Positions 1-7,560 of a stretch of DNA of 34,733 nt are shown in pieces. Under the pieces are notes generated by a model that ran no database searches, had not been told where the DNA came from, and worked only from the letters and a program-made list of their open reading frames with translations. Location of the stretch: assembly GCA_903919315.1 (NCBI GenBank), contig CAIXHP010000017.1:1-34733 (forward strand), in the 5' to 3' direction. Every line of letters begins with the position of its first letter. Position 1 is the first letter of the stretch. Source of the stretch: an uncultured Pseudomonadota bacterium. GTDB taxonomy: Bacteria; Pseudomonadota; Alphaproteobacteria; UBA9219. The position numbers and the translations under genes were made by a program.

Positions 1-579
1 CAGGAGGGTGATGAGAGGGTAGTCAGGATTGAAGGACAGCAGCTCGATTTTCTGTCCGCCGTCGCGGCCCAGCTGTTTAACCATCACCTCGCCGTTGCGC
101 GTGCGCACGGCGACGCGGTCGCCGCGACGGGGTTTCTCGGCGGGAGAAAGAACAATGCGGGCGCCTTCGCGATAAACGGGCTCCATGCTCTTGCCGCTGC
201 GCCCCCGTACGCGGCAACCACCGCTCTTTTCTAACGTAAACGGACGGGGCTCGATATTGTTTTTTAGGGGATATGTCGTAAAGCCCAAATCGACCGCCCG
301 ATAATATTCCCTGCCCCGCCATCTTCGCGCCGAATTTCCCGCTATGCCTAGCGCGGAGAGGAACGCATGGTCTTCTGGAAGATGTGTCGCGACAACACCT
401 TTCAGGAACGTGCTTTTCCCAGATGCTTTCGGTCCCCAGCATGAGACGACGACGGGATTTGACGGAAATTTTCGATCCGCTACAAGTGGCTCTACGAACG
501 ACCACCCCAGCACAGATCCCAATCGCTGCATCTCATCGGCACTAGAAATCTGAAACGTCAGAACACGCGGCTCACTCAC
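1..579 (-). CDS. Partial P-loop / S24 peptidase-like protein (runs off left edge)
   Basis: The minus frame is open from about 591 to the window edge. Two GTG starts are possible (591 and 579); 579 is chosen because GGTGG lies just upstream. The first half reads ADEMQRLGSVLG, then a hydrophobic strand and a Walker A motif GPKASGKST (about 426-403), loosely like TsaE-type ATPases. The second half (about 235 to 1) is an S24/LexA-type peptidase domain: GKSMEPVYREGA carries the presumed catalytic Ser and EVMVKQL the presumed Lys, and it continues into LLSFNPDYP, as in alphaproteobacterial CI-like regulators. The usual helix-turn-helix and linker of such regulators are missing. Both halves are in one frame with no stop between them; I checked the codon register across the join. 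It may be a true fusion or a recombination seam. The 3' end lies outside the window. Confidence 0.6.
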   Translation of the reverse strand, partial: MSEPRVLTFQISSADEMQRLGSVLGWSFVEPLVADRKFPSNPVVVSCWGPKASGKSTFLKGVVATHLPEDHAFLSALGIAGNSARRWRGREYYRAVDLGFTTYPLKNNIEPRPFTLEKSGGCRVRGRSGKSMEPVYREGARIVLSPAEKPRRGDRVAVRTRNGEVMVKQLGRDGGQKIELLSFNPDYPLITLL

Positions 580-612
580 AACACCAACCACCCAAATGCA
601 CGGCCCTTGAAA

Positions 613-933
613 TCACGCCCGGTTTATAGAGGACTGCTCAATCTCAAGCACCGTCTGATCCGCTTTGCGAACGAGCGTAGCGAGTTCGTCGGCTTCCTGC
701 CAACGACGACGGAGGATGTTCAAATATACTTCGCGCTCTCTTCCCCTCACGTCACCTTTCGGCGGAGCGTCGCGACGTGTACGGTATTCTTGATAGACCT
801 TCTCAGCGCGCCATTCGAAATAAGGCGCGAGTTCTTCGATTTCGAGCTCTTCAAACTGCTGCAACGTCAGCGCCTGCCGCACCATCTCGGCGACATAAAC
901 ACCATAACGTTGCTGGAGCTCGTCAAAAATCAT
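613..933 (-). CDS. Small charged protein of unknown function
   Basis: A 106-residue protein starting at ATG 933, with GAGG about nine bases upstream. It is rich in Glu, Arg and Gln and looks mostly helical (for example LTLQQFEELEIEELAPYFEW and a later REREVYLNILRRRWQEA). It has no signal peptide or membrane segment. It starts three bases after the upstream small gene ends, and the P-loop/S24 frame follows about 34 bases downstream, so the three probably form one operon. Size, charge and company resemble small phage or mobile-element genes, but I recognise no family. Confidence 0.6.
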   Translation of the reverse strand: MIFDELQQRYGVYVAEMVRQALTLQQFEELEIEELAPYFEWRAEKVYQEYRTRRDAPPKGDVRGREREVYLNILRRRWQEADELATLVRKADQTVLEIEQSSINRA

Positions 934-936
934 GGC

Positions 937-1143
937 TCAGTGCCTCGTCTGATACAGCATATTGTCCGTCATCGCCCGCACAACGTTCTCAAACCGTTGC
1001 TCCGGCGTCAAATGGGCAACCTGATCTTTGTGGATGCCTTCGAACTGCTCCAGCATGCGCAGGATGGAGCTAGCATTGTCTCTTCCAAATCTTTGTTCAA
1101 GCTCGAAAAAATGGAGCGGTTCAATGCTCAATGGGCTCGGCAT
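937..1143 (-). CDS. Small protein of unknown function, first gene of left-edge operon
   Basis: ATG at 1143 is preferred because GGGGGA sits six bases upstream; a GTG at 1155 in the same frame would add four residues. The product is about 68 residues, beginning MPSPLSIEPLHFFELEQRFG, with a helical middle (SSILRMLEQFEG) and ending in LYQTRH. No domain is recognised. The gene lies directly downstream of several palindromes and is followed after three bases by the next small gene, so it is probably co-transcribed with it and with the P-loop/S24 frame. Confidence 0.55.
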   Translation of the reverse strand: MPSPLSIEPLHFFELEQRFGRDNASSILRMLEQFEGIHKDQVAHLTPEQRFENVVRAMTDNMLYQTRH

Positions 1144-1153
1144 ATTATCCCCC

Positions 1154-1165
1154 ACAACATGTTGT
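1154..1165. promoter_or_regulatory. 12-bp perfect palindrome at start of left-edge operon
   Basis: ACAACATGTTGT is a perfect palindrome immediately upstream of the Shine-Dalgarno of the first small gene. It partly overlaps a second inverted repeat, GTTGTTTT (1161-1168) with AAAACAAC (1177-1184). These are plausible repressor-binding sites, perhaps for an S24-type regulator; that link is inference. Confidence 0.35.
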
Positions 1166-1241
1166 TTTTAAAAAACAAAACAACCCTCAGGCCAACTAAC
1201 TACCGTTTTTAGAAGATAACCTACCATTATTGGAAAGTAAA

Positions 1242-1257
1242 TACCCTATGTAGGGTA
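1242..1257. promoter_or_regulatory. Inverted repeat TACCCTA-TG-TAGGGTA
   Basis: Two perfect 7-bp arms (1242-1248 and 1251-1257) are separated by 2 bp in an AT-rich stretch between the zeta gene end and the left-edge operon. On the minus strand TTTACT followed 16 bp later by TTATCT could be a promoter just downstream. The compact dyad suits a dimeric regulator binding site. Confidence 0.4.
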
Positions 1258-1311
1258 AAAATACTTTCATTCAGACATTTTCCCCGTTGGCACTAGGGAC
1301 AGAAAATCGGT

Positions 1312-1632
1312 TTATTGCGCCAGATGAACCTTGCGCGCCTCGTCGACCTTATCGGCGAGTTCCTGCACGATATGATGGCGAGAAATGTCGAGATTGCGCG
1401 CTTTAAAATCATTCTCGATCTTAGCCACCAGCGCCGCATGGTGGGGAATCATCAGATCAATATCGAGAACGGACTTCACATACAACTGAGCCTCTTCGGC
1501 TCGCAGCCCCATTTGCTCGGCCGCCCAACGGGCCATCGCCTTGGCAGCATGAGCAGCCACCATAAACCCAATCTCGCGATCGAGTTCATGCTTGCGCTCA
1601 AAAGCTCTTTCTCGCCGTTCAAATTCCGACAT
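1312..1632 (-). CDS. F1-ATPase inhibitor zeta subunit (DUF1476 family)
   Basis: This 106-residue protein matches the alphaproteobacterial DUF1476 family, whose Paracoccus member is the zeta subunit that blocks ATP hydrolysis by F1-ATPase. Visible hallmarks are the N-terminal FERRERAFERKHELDREIGF, then AKAMARWAAEQMGL, YVKSVL and a C-terminal ELADKVDEARKVHLAQ. Length is normal for the family. ATG 1632 has GAGGAG five bases upstream. The gene follows the ferredoxin gene by 30 bases on the same strand, so it is likely the last gene of the crotonase-to-zeta operon. That would tie control of the ATP synthase to a redox operon, which is inference. Confidence 0.85.
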   Translation of the reverse strand: MSEFERRERAFERKHELDREIGFMVAAHAAKAMARWAAEQMGLRAEEAQLYVKSVLDIDLMIPHHAALVAKIENDFKARNLDISRHHIVQELADKVDEARKVHLAQ

Positions 1633-1662
1633 ACAGACTCCTCAACAACACACGGTTAAAAT

Positions 1663-1977
1663 TTAAACCGAACCGGGAGCCAAGCTTATTTTAAGCCCAT
1701 CGAGGTCTTTGTTAAAGGTAATTTGACAGGCCAGACGCGAGTCCTGCGTGACTTCAAAAGCGCCGTCCAACATCCCGACCTCTTCTTCCGAGGGTTCCGG
1801 CAACTTGGATTTCCACGACGGGTCCACATAGACATGGCAGGTCGCGCAGGCGCACGAACCGCCGCACTGGGCCAAAATCGGAATCCCGCCCTCGCGGATG
1901 ATTTCCATCACAGTCCATTCGTCGGTGGCCTGAAGCTCGTGGGTCTTGCCGTCTAAATCGGTGCAGTAAACATGCAT
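1663..1977 (-). CDS. 2Fe-2S ferredoxin, adrenodoxin/putidaredoxin type
   Basis: A 104-residue ferredoxin. The cluster ligands fit C-x5-C-x2-C plus a distal Cys: Cys38, Cys44 and Cys47 in AQCGGSCACATCHVYV and Cys84 in RLACQI; Cys42 is an extra cysteine typical of this group. The segment from GIPILAQCGG to the PEPSEEEVGML acidic stretch is characteristic of adrenodoxin-like ferredoxins, which carry single electrons from a reductase to oxygenases or biosynthetic enzymes. It lies 34 bases downstream of a ferredoxin-NADP reductase gene on the same strand, its likely redox partner. The ribosome binding site before ATG 1977 is weak, suggesting coupling to the upstream gene. Confidence 0.9.
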   Translation of the reverse strand: MHVYCTDLDGKTHELQATDEWTVMEIIREGGIPILAQCGGSCACATCHVYVDPSWKSKLPEPSEEEVGMLDGAFEVTQDSRLACQITFNKDLDGLKISLAPGSV

Positions 1978-2011
1978 AGCGCTAACTCATGTTCCGTTAG
2001 GGGTTAATGGA

Positions 2012-3088
<1,077 letters not shown>

Positions 3089-3122
3089 TCATGGAGTAAT
3101 CGCGAGGTCTTTAGCCCACTCT

Positions 3123-3146
3123 GGCCGCCCCTTCAAGGGGTTGGCC
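3123..3146. other. Intercistronic stem-loop
   Basis: GGCC-g-CCCCTT-c-AAGGGG-tt-GGCC folds into a compact hairpin between the membrane-protein gene and the ferredoxin reductase gene. It has no T-tract on the minus strand, so it is not a canonical terminator; it could be an RNA-processing or stabilising hairpin within the operon. Confidence 0.35.
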
Positions 3147-3148
3147 CG

Positions 3149-3865
3149 CTAGAGAACCGCTTCCTGATACCTTTTTTTGTCAACACGCGCGAAAAAGGCG
3201 GCAAAGTTGGACGTTCCAAAGGCCAGGACCGAGAGAACGACGAACGGATTCATGGTCGCCAAGGCCAACAGAACAACCGCCACGGTCGCCCCCATGAGCA
3301 AAAGAGATGCCGACCGAGTCGCAAGATCGGCCAGCCCTTGCCCTTTGACAAAATCCGCCAGCGAAAAACAGCCGCAGCCTAAAACGATCAAAACGCCCAA
3401 CAGCGCCTGCACCGCCATCGCCGGAATCGGTTGGTCGCCTAGCTGCAACCCGGCATCCACCGCAAGCCCTACCCCGTTAACCGTCAGCATGCCAAAGGCC
3501 ACCCCGACAGGCTTCGCCTTAATCCAACGCTGCAATCCCAAAGGAATCTGTCCGACCATCCACGCGGAGGCCGCGCGAAGCCTCAACACCGCGCGCGCCA
3601 AAACGCCGGACTCATGGGCCACAGCCTCCGCTTGACGGTCGCCGTGCGCCAGCAGAATGATATGCGCCAACATCGTAAACAGCGCTCCGCCCAATTTGGG
3701 CCCGCTGACCCAGCCCTCCGCATAAAAGGCGAAGCCAAGATAGCCCATATCGCCCACGATATTGCCAAGCGCCAAAACAGAAAACGGATGGCGGGCGATA
3801 TAACGAACAGGCGGAAAGGCGGCGAATGAACGCGCAAACGCCGCCGCACGACCGACAAAAATCAT
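3149..3865 (-). CDS. Integral membrane protein of unknown function
   Basis: A 238-residue hydrophobic protein. Probable membrane segments include FSVLALGNIVGDMGYLGFAF (about 28-47), GGALFTMLAHIILLA, VGVAFGMLTVNGVGLAVDAG, AVQALLGVLIVLGCGCFSLA and two near the C-terminus (SLLLMGATVAVVLLALA; FVVLSVLAFGTSNFAAFF). It ends with a basic tail. No family is recognised. It starts 12 bases after the crotonase gene and is probably in the same operon, but nothing in the protein suggests an enzymatic role in CoA chemistry. The gap before the reductase gene holds a small hairpin. Confidence 0.7.
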   Translation of the reverse strand: MIFVGRAAAFARSFAAFPPVRYIARHPFSVLALGNIVGDMGYLGFAFYAEGWVSGPKLGGALFTMLAHIILLAHGDRQAEAVAHESGVLARAVLRLRAASAWMVGQIPLGLQRWIKAKPVGVAFGMLTVNGVGLAVDAGLQLGDQPIPAMAVQALLGVLIVLGCGCFSLADFVKGQGLADLATRSASLLLMGATVAVVLLALATMNPFVVLSVLAFGTSNFAAFFARVDKKRYQEAVL

Positions 3866-3877
3866 CCAGAATAGCCT

Positions 3878-4666
3878 TTATGTGCCAGTGAATTTAGGCG
3901 GACGACGCGCCGCATAGGCTTTCACAACCTCGTGGAAATCAAAGCTGCGCGCGCATTGGCCGATGTAAGTGTGTTCCAGCCCAAGCTGGCCGTTCAAATC
4001 ATGATCGAACGACTGCATAATCAATTTCCGGATAGCGCCATAGGCCCGCGTCGGGCCGCTGGCCAGTCGATCCAGAAACGCCAAGGCCTCCTCCTGAAGC
4101 GCTTCGCTATCCACGACGCGGTTAACCAGATTGATCTTTTCAGCCTCCTCGATGCCAAAGTCCTCGCACAACATCAACAGTTCGAGCGCGCGGCTGGCCC
4201 CGACCTTGCGCGGCAGGAAATAGGAACAGCCCCCATCGGGCGAAATGGCAAATTGGGTGGAGCGGCAATTAAACTGCGTATGGCGCGAGGCGATAACAAT
4301 ATCAGCCGCCAGCATCAGGCTCAGCCCCGGCCCCGCCACCGCGCCCTCCACCGCCGCCAAGACGGGTTTGTCCATGGCCTGAATCTCGCGAATGGCCGAG
4401 TGATAGGGCAAGATCAGCTGATTGGAACGCTCCTGCAAAGATGTCACGTCGCCGACGTAAAAGCTGCCGTCCAACCCATCCATAAAATTATTGCCCGCGC
4501 CACACAGCATGACGGCGCGAATGCTGCGATCCGTCGTCGCATTTTTAAGGAGAAGATGGAGCTGGTTCGCCATATCGAACGTAAAGGCGTTGCCATGTTC
4601 CGGCCTGTTGAAAGTCAGGATCAGACTCTGACCGAGCCGTTGAGACAAAATTTCATTCGCCGCCAT
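3878..4666 (-). CDS. Enoyl-CoA hydratase/isomerase family (crotonase) protein
   Basis: A 262-residue crotonase-fold protein. ATG 4666 is chosen because GGGGAGG lies just upstream; an in-frame start at 4717 lacks this. Family features are LTFNRPEHGNAF near the N-terminus, the oxyanion-hole segments GAGNNFMDGLDG and AVEGAVAGPGLSLMLAADI, and SPDGGCSYFLPRKVGASRAL. The Asp in SPDGG is where many isomerase-type members (PaaG-like) have an acidic residue, which favours isomerase or ring-opening chemistry over plain hydration. The substrate cannot be told. It is the first gene of the minus-strand operon that continues with a membrane protein, ferredoxin reductase, ferredoxin and zeta. Confidence 0.85.
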   Translation of the reverse strand: MAANEILSQRLGQSLILTFNRPEHGNAFTFDMANQLHLLLKNATTDRSIRAVMLCGAGNNFMDGLDGSFYVGDVTSLQERSNQLILPYHSAIREIQAMDKPVLAAVEGAVAGPGLSLMLAADIVIASRHTQFNCRSTQFAISPDGGCSYFLPRKVGASRALELLMLCEDFGIEEAEKINLVNRVVDSEALQEEALAFLDRLASGPTRAYGAIRKLIMQSFDHDLNGQLGLEHTYIGQCARSFDFHEVVKAYAARRPPKFTGT

Positions 4667-4846
4667 AGAAACCTCCCCATCATCCCGACGAACCCGCAGG
4701 ATATAATTGATTCGCATCTCAGATTATCGCACTCCGTTGCATTTACAAGCCGCCGCTGTCGCCCCTCGGCGCTGAACTCAAAGCAAAGTGATTCGCTGGC
4801 TATCCGATTTGAGACGGACGAAGCTCCCAAGCTTCCCCAACAAAAA

Positions 4847-4870
4847 GGCCGATGCATTGCTGCATCGGCC
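4847..4870 (-). terminator. Rho-independent terminator of amtB
   Basis: A perfect 10-bp stem, GGCCGATGCA and TGCATCGGCC with a 4-base loop, is followed on the minus strand by TTTTTG. It sits 43 bases past the amtB stop. The plus-direction flank TTCTTTGTTT might also act weakly. Confidence 0.9.
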
Positions 4871-4912
4871 TTCTTTGTTTGCGGCGTGGCTTGCGCCAGC
4901 GTCGCGGTGGGG

Positions 4913-6283
4913 TTAGGCGGCTTCGTCGAGCGCTTCGCCGTGGAGCGTGATGTCGAGGCCGACTTTTTCTTCTTCGGCCGAGACTCGGACGCCCACGATG
5001 GCGTTGACGACCACCAAGATCACCAAGGTCATGATGCCCGACCAGGCGATTGTGGCGGCGATGCCTTCCAACTGGACCCAGATTTGTCCGGGGTTGCCAT
5101 CGATCAGGCCGCGCATGGCTTCGCTGCCGGTGACGGCGGACGTGGCGAACACGCCCGTCAGCAACGCACCGATGAAGCCGCCCACGCCGTGGACACCGAA
5201 GCAATCGAGGCTGTCGTCGTACTTGAAGACATTCTTGATCACGTTCGAGGCGTAGCAGCAGCCAAAACCGGCGATCAGGCCGATCACCAGCGCTCCGGGC
5301 GTTTCGACAAAGCCCGAAGCCGGGGTGATGGCGACGAGACCGGCGACGGCACCGCAGATGATGCCGACGACGCTGGGCTTGCCGCGCATTTTCCATTCCG
5401 CAGCCATCCATGTGAGGCCCGCCATGGCGGTGGCGATCATGGTGACGGTCATGGCCATACCCGCACGGCCATTGGCCGCGACGGCGGAACCGGCGTTAAA
5501 GCCGAACCAACCCACCCACAGGAGCGATGCGCCGACAAGGCTCAACAGCGTGCTGTAAGGCTTGGCTTCGGCCACCGGATACCCGACGCGCTTGCCGAGA
5601 TAGAGGCAGCACACCAGACCGGCAACGCCGGCGTTGATATGCACGACGGTGCCACCGGCGAAGTCCAGAACGCCCGCGCTGGCCAGAAAGCCATTCGGCT
5701 GCCAGACCCAGTGCGCCAACGGCGCGTAGACGACCAGCGACCACAGGCCCATGAACCACAGCATGCCCGAAAACTTCATGCGGTCCGCAAACGCGCCCGC
5801 GATCAGGGCGGGCGTGATGATGGCAAAGGTCATCTGGTACATCATGAAGACCGATTCCGGGATGGTCGTCGCGGCGGCGGCGTCCGTTCCGGCTCCGAGC
5901 ACGAACGGAGCGTTCATGTCCATTCCCATAAGGAACAGGCGGCTCGTGTCGCCGAGGAAGGAGCTAAAGCTGCCGCCGTTCGTGAAGGCGAAGCTGTAGC
6001 CGACGATAACCCACAAAACGGCCACAAGGCAGGTCGTGGCAAAGCTTTGCATCGCCGTCGCCAGAACATTCTTGCGGCGGACGAGACCAGCGTAAAACAA
6101 CGCGAGGCCGGGGATGGTCATCAGAAGAACGAGCGCCGTTGATGTCAGCATCCACGCGGTGTCGCCGCTGTCGATTTTGGCATCTTGAGCCTGTGCGCCG
6201 CCTGCGACAAGGACGGCTGGAAGAAGCAGGCATAGAAAGGCAGCTAGCCTCCCCGGTAAACCACTCAGTATCTTGTTGGGCAT
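4913..6283 (-). CDS. amtB: Ammonium transporter AmtB
   Basis: A 456-residue inner-membrane ammonium channel with an N-terminal signal peptide (cleavage probably near AGGAQAQ, residue about 33) and about 11 membrane helices. Recognisable parts are FYAGLVRRKNVL, the twin-histidine pore residues in GGTVVHINAGVAGLV and GVHGVGGFIGALLTG, and a cytoplasmic tail with VGLDITLHGEAL, which in this family contacts the GlnK PII protein. ATG 6283 has GAGG about six bases upstream. A strong terminator follows the gene. No glnK is next to it, unlike the common glnK-amtB pair. The 5' leader holds a terminator-like hairpin. Confidence 0.97.
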   Translation of the reverse strand: MPNKILSGLPGRLAAFLCLLLPAVLVAGGAQAQDAKIDSGDTAWMLTSTALVLLMTIPGLALFYAGLVRRKNVLATAMQSFATTCLVAVLWVIVGYSFAFTNGGSFSSFLGDTSRLFLMGMDMNAPFVLGAGTDAAAATTIPESVFMMYQMTFAIITPALIAGAFADRMKFSGMLWFMGLWSLVVYAPLAHWVWQPNGFLASAGVLDFAGGTVVHINAGVAGLVCCLYLGKRVGYPVAEAKPYSTLLSLVGASLLWVGWFGFNAGSAVAANGRAGMAMTVTMIATAMAGLTWMAAEWKMRGKPSVVGIICGAVAGLVAITPASGFVETPGALVIGLIAGFGCCYASNVIKNVFKYDDSLDCFGVHGVGGFIGALLTGVFATSAVTGSEAMRGLIDGNPGQIWVQLEGIAATIAWSGIMTLVILVVVNAIVGVRVSAEEEKVGLDITLHGEALDEAA

Positions 6284-6306
6284 GGGTTCCTCGCTTCACA
6301 GAGTTG

Positions 6307-6329
6307 CAAAAAGGCTTTTTGAAAAGCCT
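6307..6329 (-). promoter_or_regulatory. Terminator-like hairpin in amtB leader
   Basis: On the minus strand AGGCTTTT-CA-AAAAGCCT is followed directly by TTTTTG, the layout of an intrinsic terminator, and it ends about 24 bases before the amtB start codon. The divergent gene reads away from it, so it cannot end an upstream gene on this strand. It may work as an attenuator of amtB; this is inference. Confidence 0.5.
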
Positions 6330-6370
6330 CAGGGTGGTTAGGTCAGGCTCAGATCGACACACAATGCGAT

Positions 6371-6390
6371 GATACTGCGCTGTTAGTATC
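6371..6390. promoter_or_regulatory. Inverted repeat GATACT-N8-AGTATC
   Basis: Perfect 6-bp arms lie in the 238-bp region between amtB and the divergent receptor gene. It is a possible regulator site shared by both; no sigma-54 type -24/-12 promoter was found there. Confidence 0.3.
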
Positions 6391-6521
6391 TTCGTATGCT
6401 GCGCCGCCACAACAGCTTATCCTATTGATATGAGATACTAGATAATAGGTTAATGCATTGTTAATACCATTGTATTATTCGTGGGTTCCGCCGTTTAGCT
6501 ACCAACACAGGTGTGAACCAA

Positions 6522-7550
6522 ATGCCAGAGAGAATCCTCGCCTTATCACGCGCCGTCTCTAGCGTTGCGACTGAAAAGGTCGGCGAAATCCAGAATGCGA
6601 CCAAGGCCACGCGTATTCTCGCGCTCAACGCGCAGATCGAGGCCGCGCGCGCGGGACAGCACGGGGCCGGATTCGCCGTCGTCGCGCAGGAAGTGAAGTC
6701 CATTTCCGCCCAAATCGGGCAACTCACCGACCAGCTCACGGCCAAGCTGAATGAACAGACCGCCGAGTTAGACCGGCTGGGGCAGCGGCTTATTTCCAGC
6801 GTCCGGGGTCGGCGACTCACCGACCTCGCGCTCAACATGATCGAGATCATCGACCGCAATCTCTACGAGCGTTCCTGCGACGTGCGCTGGTGGGCGACCG
6901 ATTCGGCAGTCGTCGATTGTTTGGGACGTCCCGACGCGATGCAGATCGATTTCGCCAACAAGCGGCTTGGCGTGATTCTCAACGCCTACACCGTCTATCT
7001 GGACATATGGGTGGCCGACGCGCATGGGCAGGTCATCGCGAACGGGAGGCCGGATCGCTATCCTCACGCCATAGGATCCTCCGTCGCGCAGGAGGACTGG
7101 TTCCGGCAGGCCATGGCGACGCAGAGCGGGGACGAATTCGTTGTCGCGGATATTTCCCGGAACGACATCCTGAACAATCAACTGGTCGCCGTCTATGCCA
7201 CAGCGGTACGCGAGAACGCGGAGGTCAACGGCGCGCCGATCGGCGTTCTCGGCATATTCTTTGACTGGGAGTCGCAATCCCAGACCGTCGTGGACAACGT
7301 GCGCCTTGAGGCGGATGAAAAGGGCCGGACGCGCTGCCTGCTGGTGGATCGCCATCACAAGATCATCGCCGCATCGGATCGCAACGGCATCCTTTCGGAC
7401 AGTTTCGCGCTGGAGACCGGCAACGAGCCGAACGGAAATTACATGGATTCGCAGAATCGCACCATAGGCTTCGCGCTCACGCCCGGCTATGAGACCTACA
7501 AAGGTCTGGGCTGGTACGGTGTTATTGTGCAGGAAAAGGCGGGAAGCTGA
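6522..7550 (+). CDS. Soluble chemoreceptor-tip plus Cache-like sensor protein
   Basis: About 342 residues; ATG 6522 is preferred over GTG 6513 because AGGTG lies about eight bases before it. Residues 20-65 hold the chemoreceptor signalling tip: ILALNAQIEAARAGQHGAG then FAVVAQEVKSIS, nearly canonical. A helical stretch to about 120 leads into a Cache/PDC-like sensor region with TVYLDIWVADAHGQVIANG, DWFRQAMATQSGDEFVVADI and DRHHKIIAASDRNGIL. There is no transmembrane segment or signal peptide, and the order is reversed relative to normal receptors: tip first, sensor last. It is therefore probably a cytoplasmic sensor. The flanking helices are much shorter than in full receptors. It is divergent from amtB and convergent with a second receptor-like gene. 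Confidence 0.75.
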   Translation: MPERILALSRAVSSVATEKVGEIQNATKATRILALNAQIEAARAGQHGAGFAVVAQEVKSISAQIGQLTDQLTAKLNEQTAELDRLGQRLISSVRGRRLTDLALNMIEIIDRNLYERSCDVRWWATDSAVVDCLGRPDAMQIDFANKRLGVILNAYTVYLDIWVADAHGQVIANGRPDRYPHAIGSSVAQEDWFRQAMATQSGDEFVVADISRNDILNNQLVAVYATAVRENAEVNGAPIGVLGIFFDWESQSQTVVDNVRLEADEKGRTRCLLVDRHHKIIAASDRNGILSDSFALETGNEPNGNYMDSQNRTIGFALTPGYETYKGLGWYGVIVQEKAGS

Positions 7551-7560
7551 CGCTTCCGCC

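Noticed and set aside
77-505. 142-residue minus-strand ORF at the left edge
   Set aside because: It is Arg/Ser-rich with no family features and overlaps, in another frame, the open frame that carries the recognisable P-loop and S24 motifs.
3932-6142. 736-residue plus-strand ORF
   Set aside because: It lies antisense to crotonase and amtB and reads as an Asp/His/Gly-rich shadow of their codons.
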